A DNA stretch of 64,000 bases from Chondrilla cf. caribensis (GCA_964020155.1 OZ026549.1:2532633-2596632); one strand, 5' to 3'. Positions 1-17,169 are shown, counted from the first letter of the stretch. The notes: generated by a model not told the origin, from the sequence alone. Translations and numbers: made by a program.

Positions 1-2278
<2,278 letters not shown>

Positions 2279-2990
2279 GATTCTGTGGTATTATTATGAT
2301 TATTAATAACAATTTAGATTAGATGAAAGCAGCTGAAAAATAGAAAACTTCATTGTAATTGAATATTCACACGACACTAATTTCTACACTGCAATTTTAA
2401 GTCTTAGAATATAGACTTCTCCAGCTCAAGTAAGTTCTTCAGAAGGCTGTATGTTTTGCAGTCCATAATGCTGAGAAGAACCGCGACCTTCTTTTCGTTG
2501 TCGATCGATCGCATTAGCCGTTATGAACATCCGCACGCGTTCCAAATATGCTGTGATAAATTTGGTTTCTATGTCAAATTCTTAAATTCGTTCAATAGGG
2601 AATGCTATCATCATCGCCATTTCATATAATGTTGCTATAGAGTAACACTGTCTCATTCAATGGTCACCATATGATTACATACATATACATTAACAGCAAT
2701 AAGCCGACTTGCTCAGTACTAACAGTACAACACTCATTGACTAGTTAACTGACACAAGTGGAAGCGTTACAAGGTTTTACAACACAAGGTGACAATACGT
2801 AACTGATAATTATAAGTGAGTAGTAATACAACACTGGTTGGTACGCAACTACAACACACATTACTACACTACAGGACATATAGGTACTATTGATGGTACA
2901 ATATAGTTATAATATGGTGTACAAAACACTCTGTGTATTAGGGAATAGTCTAATTACAATAGCTAGACCATCCCTATCAGGTACCTGAGA
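2279..2990. other. Non-coding stretch ending in a piece of family intron 1
   Basis: No coding region was seen. From about 2879 to 2990 the sequence matches blocks upstream of the Ig exon in G3 (about 31100-31205), near G4 (about 46470-46580) and the orphan copy near 52650-52720. This part is therefore the remnant of intron 1 of G1. The match stops abruptly at 2990, where the retroelement fragment starts. Confidence 0.6.
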
Positions 2991-3019
2991 TCATCAAAGT
3001 ACAGACGACAGCGACCGCC

Positions 3020-4654
3020 ATGGAGGAGCAGTTGAAAGAAAAGGATCACTCTTGTATTCAGAAAGAAACTGAACTAATCGAGGTCCAAGTCTTGCTGGAA
3101 AATTCTACTCTACAATTGCAGCAGGATAGACAGAGTTGCAATAAGGAGATACAAGGCATCAGGAAGGAAACGGAGCTGCAGAGGTTTCGGGACATTGAGA
3201 AGGAATGGTCAAAATGGGAGGAGCACAAAGACAGACTAGCTTGTAGGGTAAAGGAATTGGAGCAACACCAGAAAAAGGAAGAAGGGTCTTTTGGGGTTCC
3301 ACTTCTGGAGGCACAGCTCAGTCGAGGTTATCTAGGTGCCAATCCTCACTTGCCTGATTGGAAAATGCTGCCTGGTAAAAATCGATGACATATTGGTGAT
3401 GGGACCCACTGTGACTGATCATTTATCAAATCTGGAAAATGTGTTGCAACAGATAAAGCAGGCTGGACTTCAATTGAAACCTTCAAAGTGTCACCCAATG
3501 AGATGACAAGTGGAGTATCTTGGCTATGTAGTCTCAAAACACGGAGTGGATACAGATCCAGCCAAGGTGCAAGCAGTCCAGGAATTTCCATTACCTAAGG
3601 ACCTGAAGGCTCTTCTCTCTGAAAGGGTCCTTTCTTGGTCTGACATCCTATTATCTGAGAGGTTTATTACCAACGTCTCAGTGATTGACAACCCCCTCTA
3701 CAGCTTGACCTGCAAAAATGTCCATTTTGAATGGTGACAAGATTGTCAAGAAGCTTTTGATAAACTCAAGAATCATCTCATACATATATGCCAGTGTTAG
3801 CCTTTCCTGATTTTTCTACAGACTTCAACCTGGAGATGGATGCTTCTGAGGTCGGTCTTGGTGCTGTGTTGACCCAAGTACAGAAAGACGGACAGACACG
3901 ACCCATTACATTTGCATTTGCAGTGTGGGCAGTGAAACACTAGATTACAGATAGCATCTATATGGACACCGATGCTATGCTTTCACAGATCATGAAGCAT
4001 TGAAGGCTGTCATGAATACCCCCCAACCATCAGGGAAGCTTGCCCTCTGGGGATTAGTGCTTCAAGAATCAGTACAAGCCTGGGAAGAAGAACTTGATAG
4101 CTGATACCTTGTCTAGGTATACCATAAGTGTAGAACATAGTAATGAGGAAGAAGAGGTTCCAATAGTAGTGGCCTTCGCAGATGCTAATGAAGTTGTGTC
4201 TACACCCACTGAACAGGAGAGATGTCAACCTACAATAGCAGAACAGCAGCGAAATGATCCTAATCTACAGCCTATCATAGAATATCTGGAGAATAACTCT
4301 CTCCCAGATGATAATAGCAAGGCACAGCAGTTAATCCTTAACAAGCGTAACTACACTAATGTGGACGGAGTACTCTACCAACTTGCTGCAGGTTAGTCGT
4401 TTTGCTATCTACTTGGATGACTACAAAACTCTTCTCTCAACCGGAAGGTTTGATGCTTGGGAGTCACCTACAACCAACTCAAGAAAGCCCAGAATAGACA
4501 GAAGCAACAGTATGATAGAAAGTCTAGACCCACAGACTTTCCAATTGGAGAGAGGGTCTTTGTTTACATGCCTGCAGACAAAGCTACAAGTTTGCTAGGC
4601 CATTTCATGGCCCATAGAGAATGGTGGGTGCTGATCAAAACGTTGTTGATGTAG
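3020..4654 (+). pseudogene. Broken gag-pol of the Ty3/gypsy fragment
   Basis: At 3020-3388 an open frame of 122 codons gives a charged coiled-coil protein, possibly gag-like. At about 3368 another frame continues as RT with IDDILV in place of the usual YIDD box, then QLKPSKC and, after an in-frame stop, VEYLGYVVSKHGV. RNase H follows with LEMDASEVGLGAVLT near 3830, and later FTDHEALK near 3980. The frame at 4094-4396 covers the region between RNase H and integrase. At about 4455-4610 the integrase C-terminal part shows QYDRKSRP and IGERVFVYMPADK. Several stops, frame changes and internal deletions make it non-functional. Confidence 0.75.
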
Positions 4655-4872
4655 TCCCTGTGGACTATCATCAAGCCAAGCAATTTCGTGTTCAGTAGGG
4701 CAAGTACAGTGTTGTCCTTCAGAGCTTAATGATGAGTTCTGGCCAAGAAAGGGTACCCCTTATCATGCTCTCTCCATGCCCTAAACACTTCTGGAGACCA
4801 CGATAGTGGACGTTGGACTGCGTTTGAGGAAAGCAATGTCTACTGATGAGTTATCAGCTAAGGGCAGGGAGG

Positions 4873-5111
4873 TGTAAACATTGTGAACTATATTCTTATA
4901 TCTATATTGACTAGGACTCGAGGTTTTGTTTTGAATAACTATAGGAGTGGTAATTAGAAGATAATATTTAGAACTAATTAAGGATGTAATATGTACCTAA
5001 TATGTGCATATGAGCATCTGTAACTTGTAGGCCACAGTCTTTATTAAGTTGACTGATTGAAGTCAGTGAATTTCGGTGAAGTTTTGTCATTCGAATATGC
5101 CAAGGCTTACA
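4873..5111 (+). repeat. Probable 3' LTR of the degenerate Ty3/gypsy copy
   Basis: The 239-bp segment starts TGTAA and ends TTACA, which are inverted ends of the TG...CA kind. It follows a purine-rich tract (AGGGCAGGGAGG) that fits a polypurine tract. The right end coincides with the point where similarity to the G4 intron returns. No second LTR copy is present to confirm it. Confidence 0.5.
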
Positions 5112-5166
5112 TATGCATAATAATGACTGTAGTATTCACTTTTTTGTAATGTACATTTTTCTCTAG

Positions 5167-8276
<3,110 letters not shown>

Positions 8277-8440
8277 TAGTGTGTGAGAGGGCCATCCAGG
8301 GTATAACAGCAGACATCATAAAATTGATATTATTATCCTTTGCGTATGTATGTACATGTATGCACAAAAAGGTAGGTGTGTTAGCCATATTGATTTGCAG
8401 CAATTATTATTGCAAACGAACTGTAGCATTGATATTGCAA

Positions 8441-8446
8441 AATAAA
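8441..8446 (+). terminator. Candidate polyadenylation signal of G1
   Basis: An AATAAA hexamer about 165 bp after the G1 stop codon. It is the closest match to the consensus in the 3' flank. The site is not proved. Confidence 0.45.
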
Positions 8447-8601
8447 AATAATGTTTATGCAATATTTATGGAGTAGTAAGTATACGAGTACAATGACATA
8501 GTGTCAATAGGCCACTCCTGGTTTATTTAAGCAAGATCTCAATGGAGACAGAAGTTCAGTTTGAATAGGGATCAAATTAGGATATAAAAAAGGGAATAAT
8601 C

Positions 8602-8886
8602 ATGGAATTGAAAATGCAGAATATTGCCAATTCTGTTTTATATTCTGTATTGGTCATGGCGATTTTAACACATTGCAGTTCAAGTGATTCCGGCGTTGCG
8701 CGTCCGTGTCGCTCCAATAATCACGGTGGTGTATTGGTACTTCAAGAGAAAGGAACGGAATACAGCTGTCGATCAAAAACTCCATTTTCGAAAGTCATTT
8801 CAAGCCTTAAAGCTGTTATATTGGGTAACACAGTAACTGTGGCTATGAATATAATTATAACCTGGGCTTGCCATCCACCAAAATAA
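8602..8886 (+). CDS. Hypothetical small protein with a signal-peptide-like start
   Basis: The open frame has 94 codons and I do not recognise it. The N-terminus is hydrophobic (VLYSVLVMAILTHCSSS), consistent with a signal peptide. Four cysteines lie at or after the predicted cleavage region. The start region has a degenerate counterpart 3' of G2 near 20760-20850, which has stops, so the sequence belongs to the 3' flank shared by tail-A genes. The second half runs into an AT-rich repeat near 8885. It may be a first exon of a lost gene or chance. Confidence 0.25.
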   Translation: MELKMQNIANSVLYSVLVMAILTHCSSSDSGVARPCRSNNHGGVLVLQEKGTEYSCRSKTPFSKVISSLKAVILGNTVTVAMNIIITWACHPPK

Positions 8887-8965
8887 AAAACGCCAATACC
8901 CTGAAATTCGACAAACCGCCAAATATTCTTTCCGCCAATATTTCTGGTTATACGATAAACATAAA
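8885..8965. repeat. Partial MITE-like remnant
   Basis: Short phrases such as CGCCAAATATT and TTTCTGGTTATACG resemble the internal and end sequences of the elements at 26148-26357 and 37535-37840. Only one end is recognisable. Confidence 0.3.
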
Positions 8966-11930
8966 ATGTCTGATCCACTGCATGGTGTGAAAGTACATTG
9001 ATTTTTGTCAATGATGGCAATCTGTGTTGAATGTACCATATACAATACAATTGCTTGAAACATTCCATCCATTTTGAGCATATAATTAAGCATAACAGTT
9101 AGTTTAGGTTTCCATTTAATATAAAGCTCTGCTGCAATTTTGCAATCATTTGGTTGATACATAAGCAAAACTAGACACATTGGAAGGGGTTGAATTCCAC
9201 ACCATCTTGTAATCCATCTAAAATTACTATTATTTTTTTAATGGGAAATGATAGAGATGTGTATGACAAACTAGATGAATGCCATTATTGAGTATTAAAT
9301 CACAAAGGTATTGAAATCCTTAATGCACACTCGGATACTATGTTAGCAAATAGGTTTCATGAAGTCTGTATAAATAATCCTACAATGAAAGCTGTGTGAT
9401 ATAAATATAGGGCACAACGACATCCAAACAAATATTGTCATGCAGTTGCACATTAATTTCAATTTGAAAAGAGTGAAGGGGTAACTGTCCTTACAAATAA
9501 GGGTCACCAGACAGTTCTAGAGAGCAGCTATACTCTGACCATAATATATTAGTTATTTACAGTTTATGCTAAATAGAAGTGTAAGCTGCAAAGACTCTCA
9601 CAGATCAATATATGTCCATTTTTGCACATGTGTGTACATGTGAGTGTGCCTTCATAATGTAAGACATGTCATAGCCACTACTTTGAATCAGACTGAATGA
9701 TTGACTATACAGCATAATATTTGTAGCATCTACGTATATATATATTTATATATAATATTATATATTTATATATTATGAATAAACAGTTAGCTACAGAATG
9801 AAAATGATTACATGTTTATATCACAAAAAAGGAAATTATTATAACATTATAATTTTGCACATATCAACATGACTGTTAGAGCACAATACAATGACAGTGA
9901 GTCATTATAAATGGACTCTGATACACACACACAACAGAAAGTGGGCATTTTCTGGCTGATAACATTATGGTTGACTGCAAACTAAAGGTTGCATACCTGA
10001 AAACAAACAGTAGGGAATGTGTTTATTGATACTGCAAATAATGATTCGGGGTAGTCCATATACCACAAAAACTATGGACTGGGAACTGTAATTGAATCAA
10101 ATTCATTGAACTACAAACCATCGCTTCCCTCAACTTAATAGCACCCAAGGCAATTCACTCATTCAAATCTTTACATTTGACATAATAATATACATAGAAT
10201 TATAATGTCAATAGGTTATACCAACTGGCCATATGCTAATTACCACCACATGCATCTGTCAAGATACTATAATAAATACAATTAATTTAAGTGAAATCAA
10301 TTACTGTCATGCACAACTCTACTACTCTAACACCTAGGCGGGTATAATTTTTTTACAGGAAACACAGCAACTACACATGTCTACACGGACTCTTCAAATT
10401 CAGAGGCTATTCCAATCACAGTCAATATTGATGGAATCTATACCCACCTCCACCAAAGGAAGTAGCCAGATAAAATAAACAAACAAATACTAATAAAAAT
10501 AATAATAATATTATTACGATAATTCATTAATAGTGTTGGGATGACATCTGCATAAGTTGGTAGTACATACTACATTTGTTGAAATATTCATAAAATAATA
10601 TTATATTAAGCAAAACAAAATATAATAAACAAATAACAGTTTTCACAACATGTTAATAGATATACAAATAACGTAGATTTTGGTTTTGCACAAGAGCGCA
10701 CCTTTTGATTTTCCTTCTCCTATATAACCCTTACTTGGTAGGATTTTGCTGGCTTAAATTGGGATTGATGAATGTCAATAATAATAGAGTGTCTTCTCTA
10801 CCATCACTAATAGAGAGGGGGAACATGTTGCACAATCTGCCAAATTTCACTGACAATTTATGTAGATTTGTGCAAAATCTCATCACCAATTATTGCATTT
10901 TTCCAGGAAAGGGTTAAATTACAAAATGGTTTTCATGGATATGAAGTAAGCAACAATGCAAATTGAAGTAACATTAATTGCAATGAAGAAGACATGAAGT
11001 TTATTAGTATATCTGTCACAATGTACACTGAACATAAAAAAAAACATATGATAGTACGTGTACGTACTCTGTTATGATTGACTAACTGTGTTTGTCGGTT
11101 ATGTTGTTTCCAAATGTTGAAAGTTACTGTGTCATCTAAACATACAGTGGCCTGCATGGTTTGACTGGAAGGTGTGTGTGACATGTTTGGTTACATGGAT
11201 TAGGAAGTAATTTGCTGGACCAGGTCTGAAAATTCATATTTAGTCAGTCCAGATCCAGATTGGATTTCAACTGATATGTCTCTTTTCTTAAAATTACACT
11301 TGGAAATTGTGGAATATTATTGGATTATATGATGAATTGCATGCACCACCACACGTGGTATGTGAATACAATGGAATTAAATTCAACTTCAATCGAAATT
11401 TCACAATAATGTAATTGTAGTGACTCTATTCTGTGCTCCTTTCCTGATTTGTAGTGTATAAGTGAATATTTATGAATGCAATTTAATTACAAGGAGGTAG
11501 CTATCATAAAATTCTACCTGAATAACCTGGAATGAACAATTATTGCTGATGAATGGCTTCAGAACTTCACGAGCATTCAAGCATAAATAACATGTTTACA
11601 CATTTGAGGTCATAATATTATTGTGGTTTCTGAACTTCCGGCCCTATTGCACACTGTACATGGCATAGCATATTCCAAATTTTACCCTTGTTGTATTAGT
11701 ATAAATTTTGTACAAGTCATGCTAATAATCCTTGATGGGAATAGCCCCTTGTGAAATTCACAGTTGGATATTATCTACACAAAATGCTCACTAGACACAA
11801 GTGATGGCAAAAGCAAATCATGAAAACCACCAATGTTATATTAATTCTGAATAATATTATAATCACCAATATTATCACTGTACTTCTATAATCATTCAGG
11901 ACATCATGCAGATATCACATGAAGGGATCC
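8966..11930. other. Intergenic spacer, no gene seen
   Basis: No convincing coding region. The stretch is AT-rich, with a (TA)-rich patch at about 9733-9775. Parts match other spacers in the same orientation: about 10370-10470 matches 42075-42180, and about 11460-11510 matches 41470-41520. A degenerate form of the phrase ACTATGGACT is near 10075. It is therefore one copy of a duplicated gene-spacer unit. Confidence 0.6.
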
Positions 11931-11935
11931 TTGAT

Positions 11936-11963
11936 AAGTCAGCTAGTACTTCCTTTGGCCATA
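11936..11963 (-). promoter_or_regulatory. Inverted copy of the conserved upstream element
   Basis: On the minus strand this segment reads GGCCAAAGGAAGTACTAGCT followed by GACTTAT, and it matches the plus-strand element upstream of G3, G4 and G5 over about 28 bp with two differences. It lies about 130 bp before the start codon at 12091. An ETS-like GGAA core is visible. A regulatory role is inferred from conservation in either orientation. Confidence 0.4.
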
Positions 11964-12090
11964 TAAATGTTTGGGCTATAAGAAAAGGAAACAATTTTTG
12001 TCATTGACCACAGAAAGCATTAACTGACATAATATAGGCATTCATTGAACACTATAACGAAATTCCAGTTTTATTCTTCAAGCGCGGAAG

Positions 12091-12160
12091 ATGAGCTATA
12101 TCAAAAGAATCTTTTTGATATGTACTGTACTCTGCTTAACAATTACAGGTGGCTTTTCAG
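12091..12160 (+). CDS. Signal-peptide exon (relic gene or first exon of G2)
   Basis: ATG at 12091 opens a 23-codon reading frame, MSYIKRIFLICTVLCLTITG followed by GFS, a typical signal peptide. It ends at TCAG followed by GTGAGT, an excellent phase-1 donor. The size and phase equal those of the G3 and G5 signal exons (70 nt), although the sequence differs. Joined to G2 it keeps the frame (1719 nt in total), with a 5.5-kb intron. Alternatively it belongs to the relic just downstream. Confidence 0.6.
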
Positions 12161-12305
12161 GTGAGTTCGACTTTCCAGACAATCGAACCTAAATTTAATC
12201 ACGGTGGGATATTTAGTCAGGCCAGGCCACAATTACTGGGGAAATATTCTGGGACAGGGACAGCCAAAGGCACTCTGCTAGCTTCTGATTGTGATATACA
12301 TATCA

Positions 12306-12581
12306 AGTGATAAAGTGGATGATGTGAAGACTGATCAAGTTTATGAAGAATTGGATGCCAGCAAGATGGGTGATGATATAATGACCAGCAACGTCTATGA
12401 AAATTTCAATGCAAGAAAGATACTAGATCCATTGAATGATGAAGTGATGAACAAAAAAGGCTATCGACAATTGGATGCCAGCAAAAGGAATGATGCTGTG
12501 ATCGGCGGAGAAGACTATGAAGAATTGGCCGTGGACTTCAAAATGTTGGACGAAACCACCAACTATGCATCATTGAAGTGA
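12306..12581 (+). pseudogene. Orphan tail-A fragment
   Basis: The open frame encodes a tail A closely related to that of G1: VYEELDASKMGDD, GYRQLDASKRND, DYEEL and, 12 residues later, YASLK, then TGA. The ectodomain and transmembrane exons that should precede it are missing; only a signal exon lies 150 bp upstream. The 3' flank up to about 12840 resembles that of G1. A poor acceptor at about 12315 would allow in-phase joining to the 12091 exon, but it has no pyrimidine tract. Confidence 0.7.
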
Positions 12582-13189
12582 TAGTGTGTGAGAGGACTGT
12601 CCAGGATATAATAGCAGACATCATAAAATGATATTATTTTCCTTTGTGTATGCATGCGTATGTATGCACAAAAATGCATGTGTGTCAGTCATATTGATTT
12701 GCAGCAATATTATTGCAAATGAACTGTAGCATTGATAAGATGATAATAGATGTGCATTGATATCGCAAAAATAATGTGTATAATAATGAGTAGTAAGTAT
12801 ACGAGTACAAAGACATATGGTCAATAGGGTCACTCCTGGATTAAATTTTCAATGAGTTTATACCCAAGAGGATGAGAACTCGTGGAACAGGATGAGAGGT
12901 TATGGAATATACACTGCCCAAGGGTAGAAATAATTTTCAATAATTATGATTACTAATGAAATTTATGATACATTTGTATTATAGGTATCGTAATAATTTG
13001 AAATAAAAACACGTTGCTAAATACCAGTCCACCATGATAATATTATATTCACTTCTCTCACACACACACTCCAATATATTATAATATTTATCATGATCTT
13101 GAACATAGTATTACGTAATAATAATTATATAGATAGCCTGCAGTATATTATAATTCTTGTGCCATGCATTGCGTACCATGATATCGAGC

Positions 13190-13620
13190 AAATATACCCA
13201 AGGAACTACCTCAGTGGGAGGGGCATTATGATATAGCCAATAGTAGACCATATCAAGACAAATATGACATGATCGGATCAGGAATGTATGTCAGTGCTGC
13301 TGCTGCAAAAATAGGAAGTGAAGATGCGCCCATAATTCAACCAAACACTAAACCATCAATAAGCAAAGCTCCTGAGGATATTAATGATGAAATGACCAAC
13401 AATTGGAACGATCCTTCTGAGCTTTACACCCAACCAAGTGAGGAAACCTAATGAAGAATTGTACGTGAATCATGACCATTGATCCAGATGAATTGCATAC
13501 ACCACCTACCAAGAAAAGATAAGAAAAACACCACCATATTATGCATCTGGATGCCAATGTGATGATCTAGAGGCACTCTATACTGCAGTTGATAAAGTCG
13601 AGAAAGAAAGAAAAAACTAA
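13190..13620 (+). pseudogene. Orphan tail-B fragment, frameshifted
   Basis: From about 13190 the DNA matches the G4 tail-B exon. A 60-codon frame (13269-13451) covers MIGSGMYVSAAAAK to DPSELYTQPSEET and then hits a stop caused by a frameshift. The continuing match in other frames includes EELYVNH, a degraded EELYAQP block, and the final DDLEALYTAVDKV just before TAA at about 13618-13620. It lies 600 bp after the tail-A fragment, so pieces of both tail classes are adjacent here. Confidence 0.7.
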
Positions 13621-15180
13621 CATAATATATTCAATTGTGTTCCATGCAATTACATCATTCATCATGTGTAATCCTATTTATGATACAGCTATGAAATAAA
13701 TGTAACCATTCTATTACTCTTGAAAGTAATGCTTCAGCTGTATTATCTACCATTTATTTCACATGTGCATTTAATTTAATTACATATACTATTACTTTGG
13801 CATGTTGCTATACACATGTACATATGTACATATGCACATTCGAATTCAATTTCATATGTTTGTAATGTATTGAAATGGAATAATATACCAGGAAATTAAG
13901 TATACAATGGTGCATGGGTGTAATATTCATTGTAGACCAAACATCAAGTACTAGTGTTAGCCTGTTAAGTATACGAAAGGACATCTTATTATGGCAGTGG
14001 CGGTGGAACATAAAAATCTTAGGGGGGGGCGGTGGTCCAGTGCCGTGCAGTACAGAACACTAAGTCACCAAATTAGCATATAATAGCCACTCCTTCACTT
14101 CAGTAAATTCCATGCATATGTTCATAACATCAAGGCTCATTCAAAATTATATTAATAATGTGTATAATATGTCTATGTAACATTACATGTCTCCTTGAAA
14201 ATTAGGGGGGGCAATGCCCCCCCTGCCCAAACTTAGGGGGGGCAACTGCCCCCCTGCCCCCCCGGTTCCTCTGCCTATGTATGGGAAACTTCTAAAATAA
14301 ATGAGGCTACTTTTGGTGGATATAACATTAAATTTGTAGAAATATCACAATCAAACTCCGCTACCACAGATATAATGTTCAGTTGACTGCTGGAATTCTG
14401 CATGATTGACACTGCACAGCCTTGGTGTCTTTCCAATAGTATTTGATGCAACTCTTCAGTTGCCCTAACTGGCCTCTCAGATTATGTGTTGGCCAGTGAA
14501 ACATGTAATGGATCTGTACTAGAGAGCAATCCGAAGGTCATATATGCCATAATAGCACCTTAAGTTCGGCTGCAGTCACCACTTTTGCTATTTTTAGGTT
14601 TCTCATCTTTATCTCTTTAAAGGCTAATTAAGCTAACGCTAAGCGGAAAGCACTTTGAGCTGTTACATACAGTACAACCAGGAATGTAGCTGTAATATCA
14701 TTAAAAATATTCCCACAAAAGGCTAACACTTTACATCAATAATGCATTTTTTGGGGGAAAATGAGGTGCTGATAGCTCCACCAAATGGTCTGCATGCAGA
14801 TGTATATATAATGTAACACCTTTACACCCATATTATGTTATCATTTTAATCTCCGGACAAATTTTGTATACTTATAGTTCATATCAATGTGTTGGTACTG
14901 TAATGGATATTGATATTGTTGCAATTGTCAATTTAAGTTGCAAAAGAAATGAAGGGTAGGAAAGCATTGACGAAAGGCAGTACAGTACCTTGGTATTGGA
15001 TGAAATGATACATTAAAATTAATAGTAACAGATAATCCATATAGATACCTAGTTGTATGTGTAGTGTAATAATTATGCTTCATGGCTGGAAGTCTTAGTA
15101 TTATCTCTATGCAGTGCGACATCTTCTATTGTAGTATTGCTATTGCATTGTGTGAATTAAAGACTACTATGGCCATGAGG
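13621..15180. other. Spacer shared with the 3' flank of G3
   Basis: No gene seen. The region corresponds to about 35215-36630 downstream of G3, for example the phrases around 13920 and 35630 and around 15020 and 36450. It is the duplicated 3' flank of a tail-B gene. Confidence 0.5.
14010..14278. repeat. G-run/C-run element (copy 1)
   Basis: Runs of seven or eight G are paired with runs of C, for example GGGGGGGCAATGCCCCCCC near 14205 and a second pair just after. The right end GTTCCTCTGCCTATG recurs at 22133-22148 as GTTCCAACGCCTATG. This looks like one end of a dispersed repeat family that can fold on itself. Confidence 0.5.
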
Positions 15181-15216
15181 AACAGGTGTTGCTAGATTAT
15201 TGACTGATTGACAAGT

Positions 15217-15270
15217 ATGGATACTAATAACAACCTTGGCAATATCAAAGAAGATGGACTGGTGGACATG
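15217..15270 (+). CDS. Possible short first exon of an unknown gene
   Basis: ATG at 15217 is followed by 18 open codons (MDTNNNLGNIKEDGLVDM) and a strong donor GTGAGT at 15271. The phase is 0. The next candidate exon at 15818 needs phase 1 to stay open for its full length, so the two do not join cleanly. I do not recognise the protein. Confidence 0.2.
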
Positions 15271-15817
15271 GTGAGTAGATTATAGCCCATTTTTTTTCTT
15301 TGATGCACTAATGTCCCAGCCGCATACCATGGCATATATTATGTATGATATTTTTGTGCATGAATAATTATTAGTATAGTATAGTATACACAGATACAAA
15401 TATACCATATATAATACACCCAGATATAAAATCATGCTATTATACGTATTATACACAATGGTATATATCTTATAATATATACCATGATGCATTCAAGGTG
15501 TTGCATATCAGCAGTATTAATATAAAATGTTATTTAAAAAAATTGCAAAGGCTGTACTATAATTAGTTGTGTTATGCAGCACTAACAATGCACAGTGAAA
15601 ATAGGTATTATGTTATTGTGGTTTGCTAAACAGGAAAGATAGTCAGAACCATTAGCTCATTGAAAATAGTCCTAAGTGAATTGCTGTTTGTATTGGTAAA
15701 CATGAAAATCCTACTATGATTACAGGTTGGGACTTGGGAGTAAATACATGCACACAAACCATTGAAATTCTTGCATCGATTTATATTGGTAACATCATTA
15801 TTATTGCTTTTATACAG

Positions 15818-16029
15818 TTTACCCTTGTTATGAGGTATTACTCTACCATTGTGATGAACAGATTGAAGCAGTGTTGTTAGTGGTCAACAGTTCATTTTAT
15901 GATCCAGGGAAAGATGTATTTGAGGAACAGAATACTCCCTTACTTCATCCTGGTAGCAGTGGTGACTGTGAAAGGAGGTCAGAGTATATTATGTCAATTT
16001 GTGATAGTATACCTACGTGTGCATCCAAG
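15818..16029 (+). CDS. Possible exon of an unknown cysteine-containing protein
   Basis: A segment open for about 70 codons is bounded by TTTTATACAG on the left and AAG-GTACTG on the right. The encoded peptide has five cysteines, an NSS sequon and few low-complexity residues (for example VLLVVNSSFYDPGKDVF). It has no counterpart elsewhere in the window. It could be a fragment of an unrelated gene carried in the unique 15.2-17.0 kb segment. Confidence 0.25.
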
Positions 16030-17010
16030 GTACTGAAATTTATTTTCATTTTTACCTGCACATAATAATGTTCCTTGGGTCAGTTAGTTACATTATTGCG
16101 CATATATACACTACCAGTTGTTAATAAAATTTATCAGTGATTACAGACTATAGCTAACAATCTGTACATTGATATATAATTCTAATTATGGATGTCTTGT
16201 CCTAACATAATTATTACACATAAAATATTCTATTTGTGTCTTTGTGCGTATATACGTACCATCGTGGATGTCATACATAAAGGTGGGGAAGGTTTATTTC
16301 ACAATAAGCCTGTGCAAGGCCTATGGTTGACAAGATACCACTGAATTTACGCCGAACCAGCTGGAAAACAGGCTGAAGTCTCTATCAGCTAGGAGACCGA
16401 AGTCCAATTTTGATGGCAACCAGTGATTACCTCCCAGCCATCCAAATCCTCAAAAAGGGAACCACAGACAGCTGTTTCGCTCTCATTTGAGCACATCAGT
16501 GTAGTACACCCTGTACATCAGTTGGATGAATGTCCTCATCTTATCATTCGGACACACAAGAGGACACTTGTGGTCTTCATGATAAGATAAGATGAAGGAG
16601 GCTTACAGTCAAGGCGTGACTGCGCACCCTCCCCACCATCAGAGTGTGCAGTCACACCTCGACTGCATGTAAGCCTCCTTCATCCCTGGTGGTTCCCTTG
16701 ACTACACTAACCATATCCAACACATGCTTTGTGTATAAAGTCTGAATCATTGCATAGTCTAAGAGCAAATGGGATATTTCATATTGACAATATGTTCAGC
16801 AAAAGTGGCAGATCGAAATTAAGAGAATAAATTCATGGGCTTCATTGCTGGGACAGGTACAATAGTCATAGATGCTGGTGATCTCCATCATGCATGGGTT
16901 TGAAGTTGGAGATTCAATATAATATGCTCTCACGCATTCGAAGACCATTGTACAATACAAGTATCTAAATTATACATTATATACATGAAAAACAGGAAAA
17001 TGTCGCACCT
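16030..17010. other. Unique non-coding segment
   Basis: No gene seen. This stretch is not shared with the other spacers. It holds the inverted repeat at 16592-16682 and sequence of mixed composition from about 16260 to 16700 that may be a dispersed element. Confidence 0.4.
16592..16682. repeat. Long imperfect inverted repeat
   Basis: Left arm GAAGGAGGCTTACAGTC... and right arm ...GTAAGCCTCCTTC pair over about 36 bp with a few mismatches, leaving a loop of about 18 bp (CCTCCCCACC). It can form a cruciform or RNA hairpin. Confidence 0.7.
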
Positions 17011-17091
17011 GTGTGTGTATGTGTGTGTGTGTATGTGTGTGTGTGTGTATGTGTGTGTGTGTATGTGTGTGTGTGTGTATGTGTGTGTGTG

Positions 17092-17167
<76 letters not shown>
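17011..17167. repeat. (GT)n microsatellite with regular TATG interruptions
   Basis: GT repeats in which TATG occurs every 12 to 14 bp in the first half, followed by a pure GT run. No coding value. Confidence 0.95.

Positions 17168-17169
<2 letters not shown>

Larger units (their letters stand above)
2991..5111 (+). mobile_element. Degenerate Ty3/gypsy LTR-retrotransposon fragment
   Basis: A plus-strand Ty3/gypsy relic interrupts sequence that is otherwise shared by the family's intron 1. Recognisable parts, in order, are a coiled-coil gag-like start, the second half of reverse transcriptase, RNase H, and the C-terminal part of integrase. A purine-rich tract at about 4861-4872 follows, then a probable 3' LTR at 4873-5111. 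Most of gag, protease, the RT palm and the integrase core are missing. No 5' LTR was seen. Similarity to the G4 intron resumes right after 5111, which supports this right edge. Confidence 0.75.
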
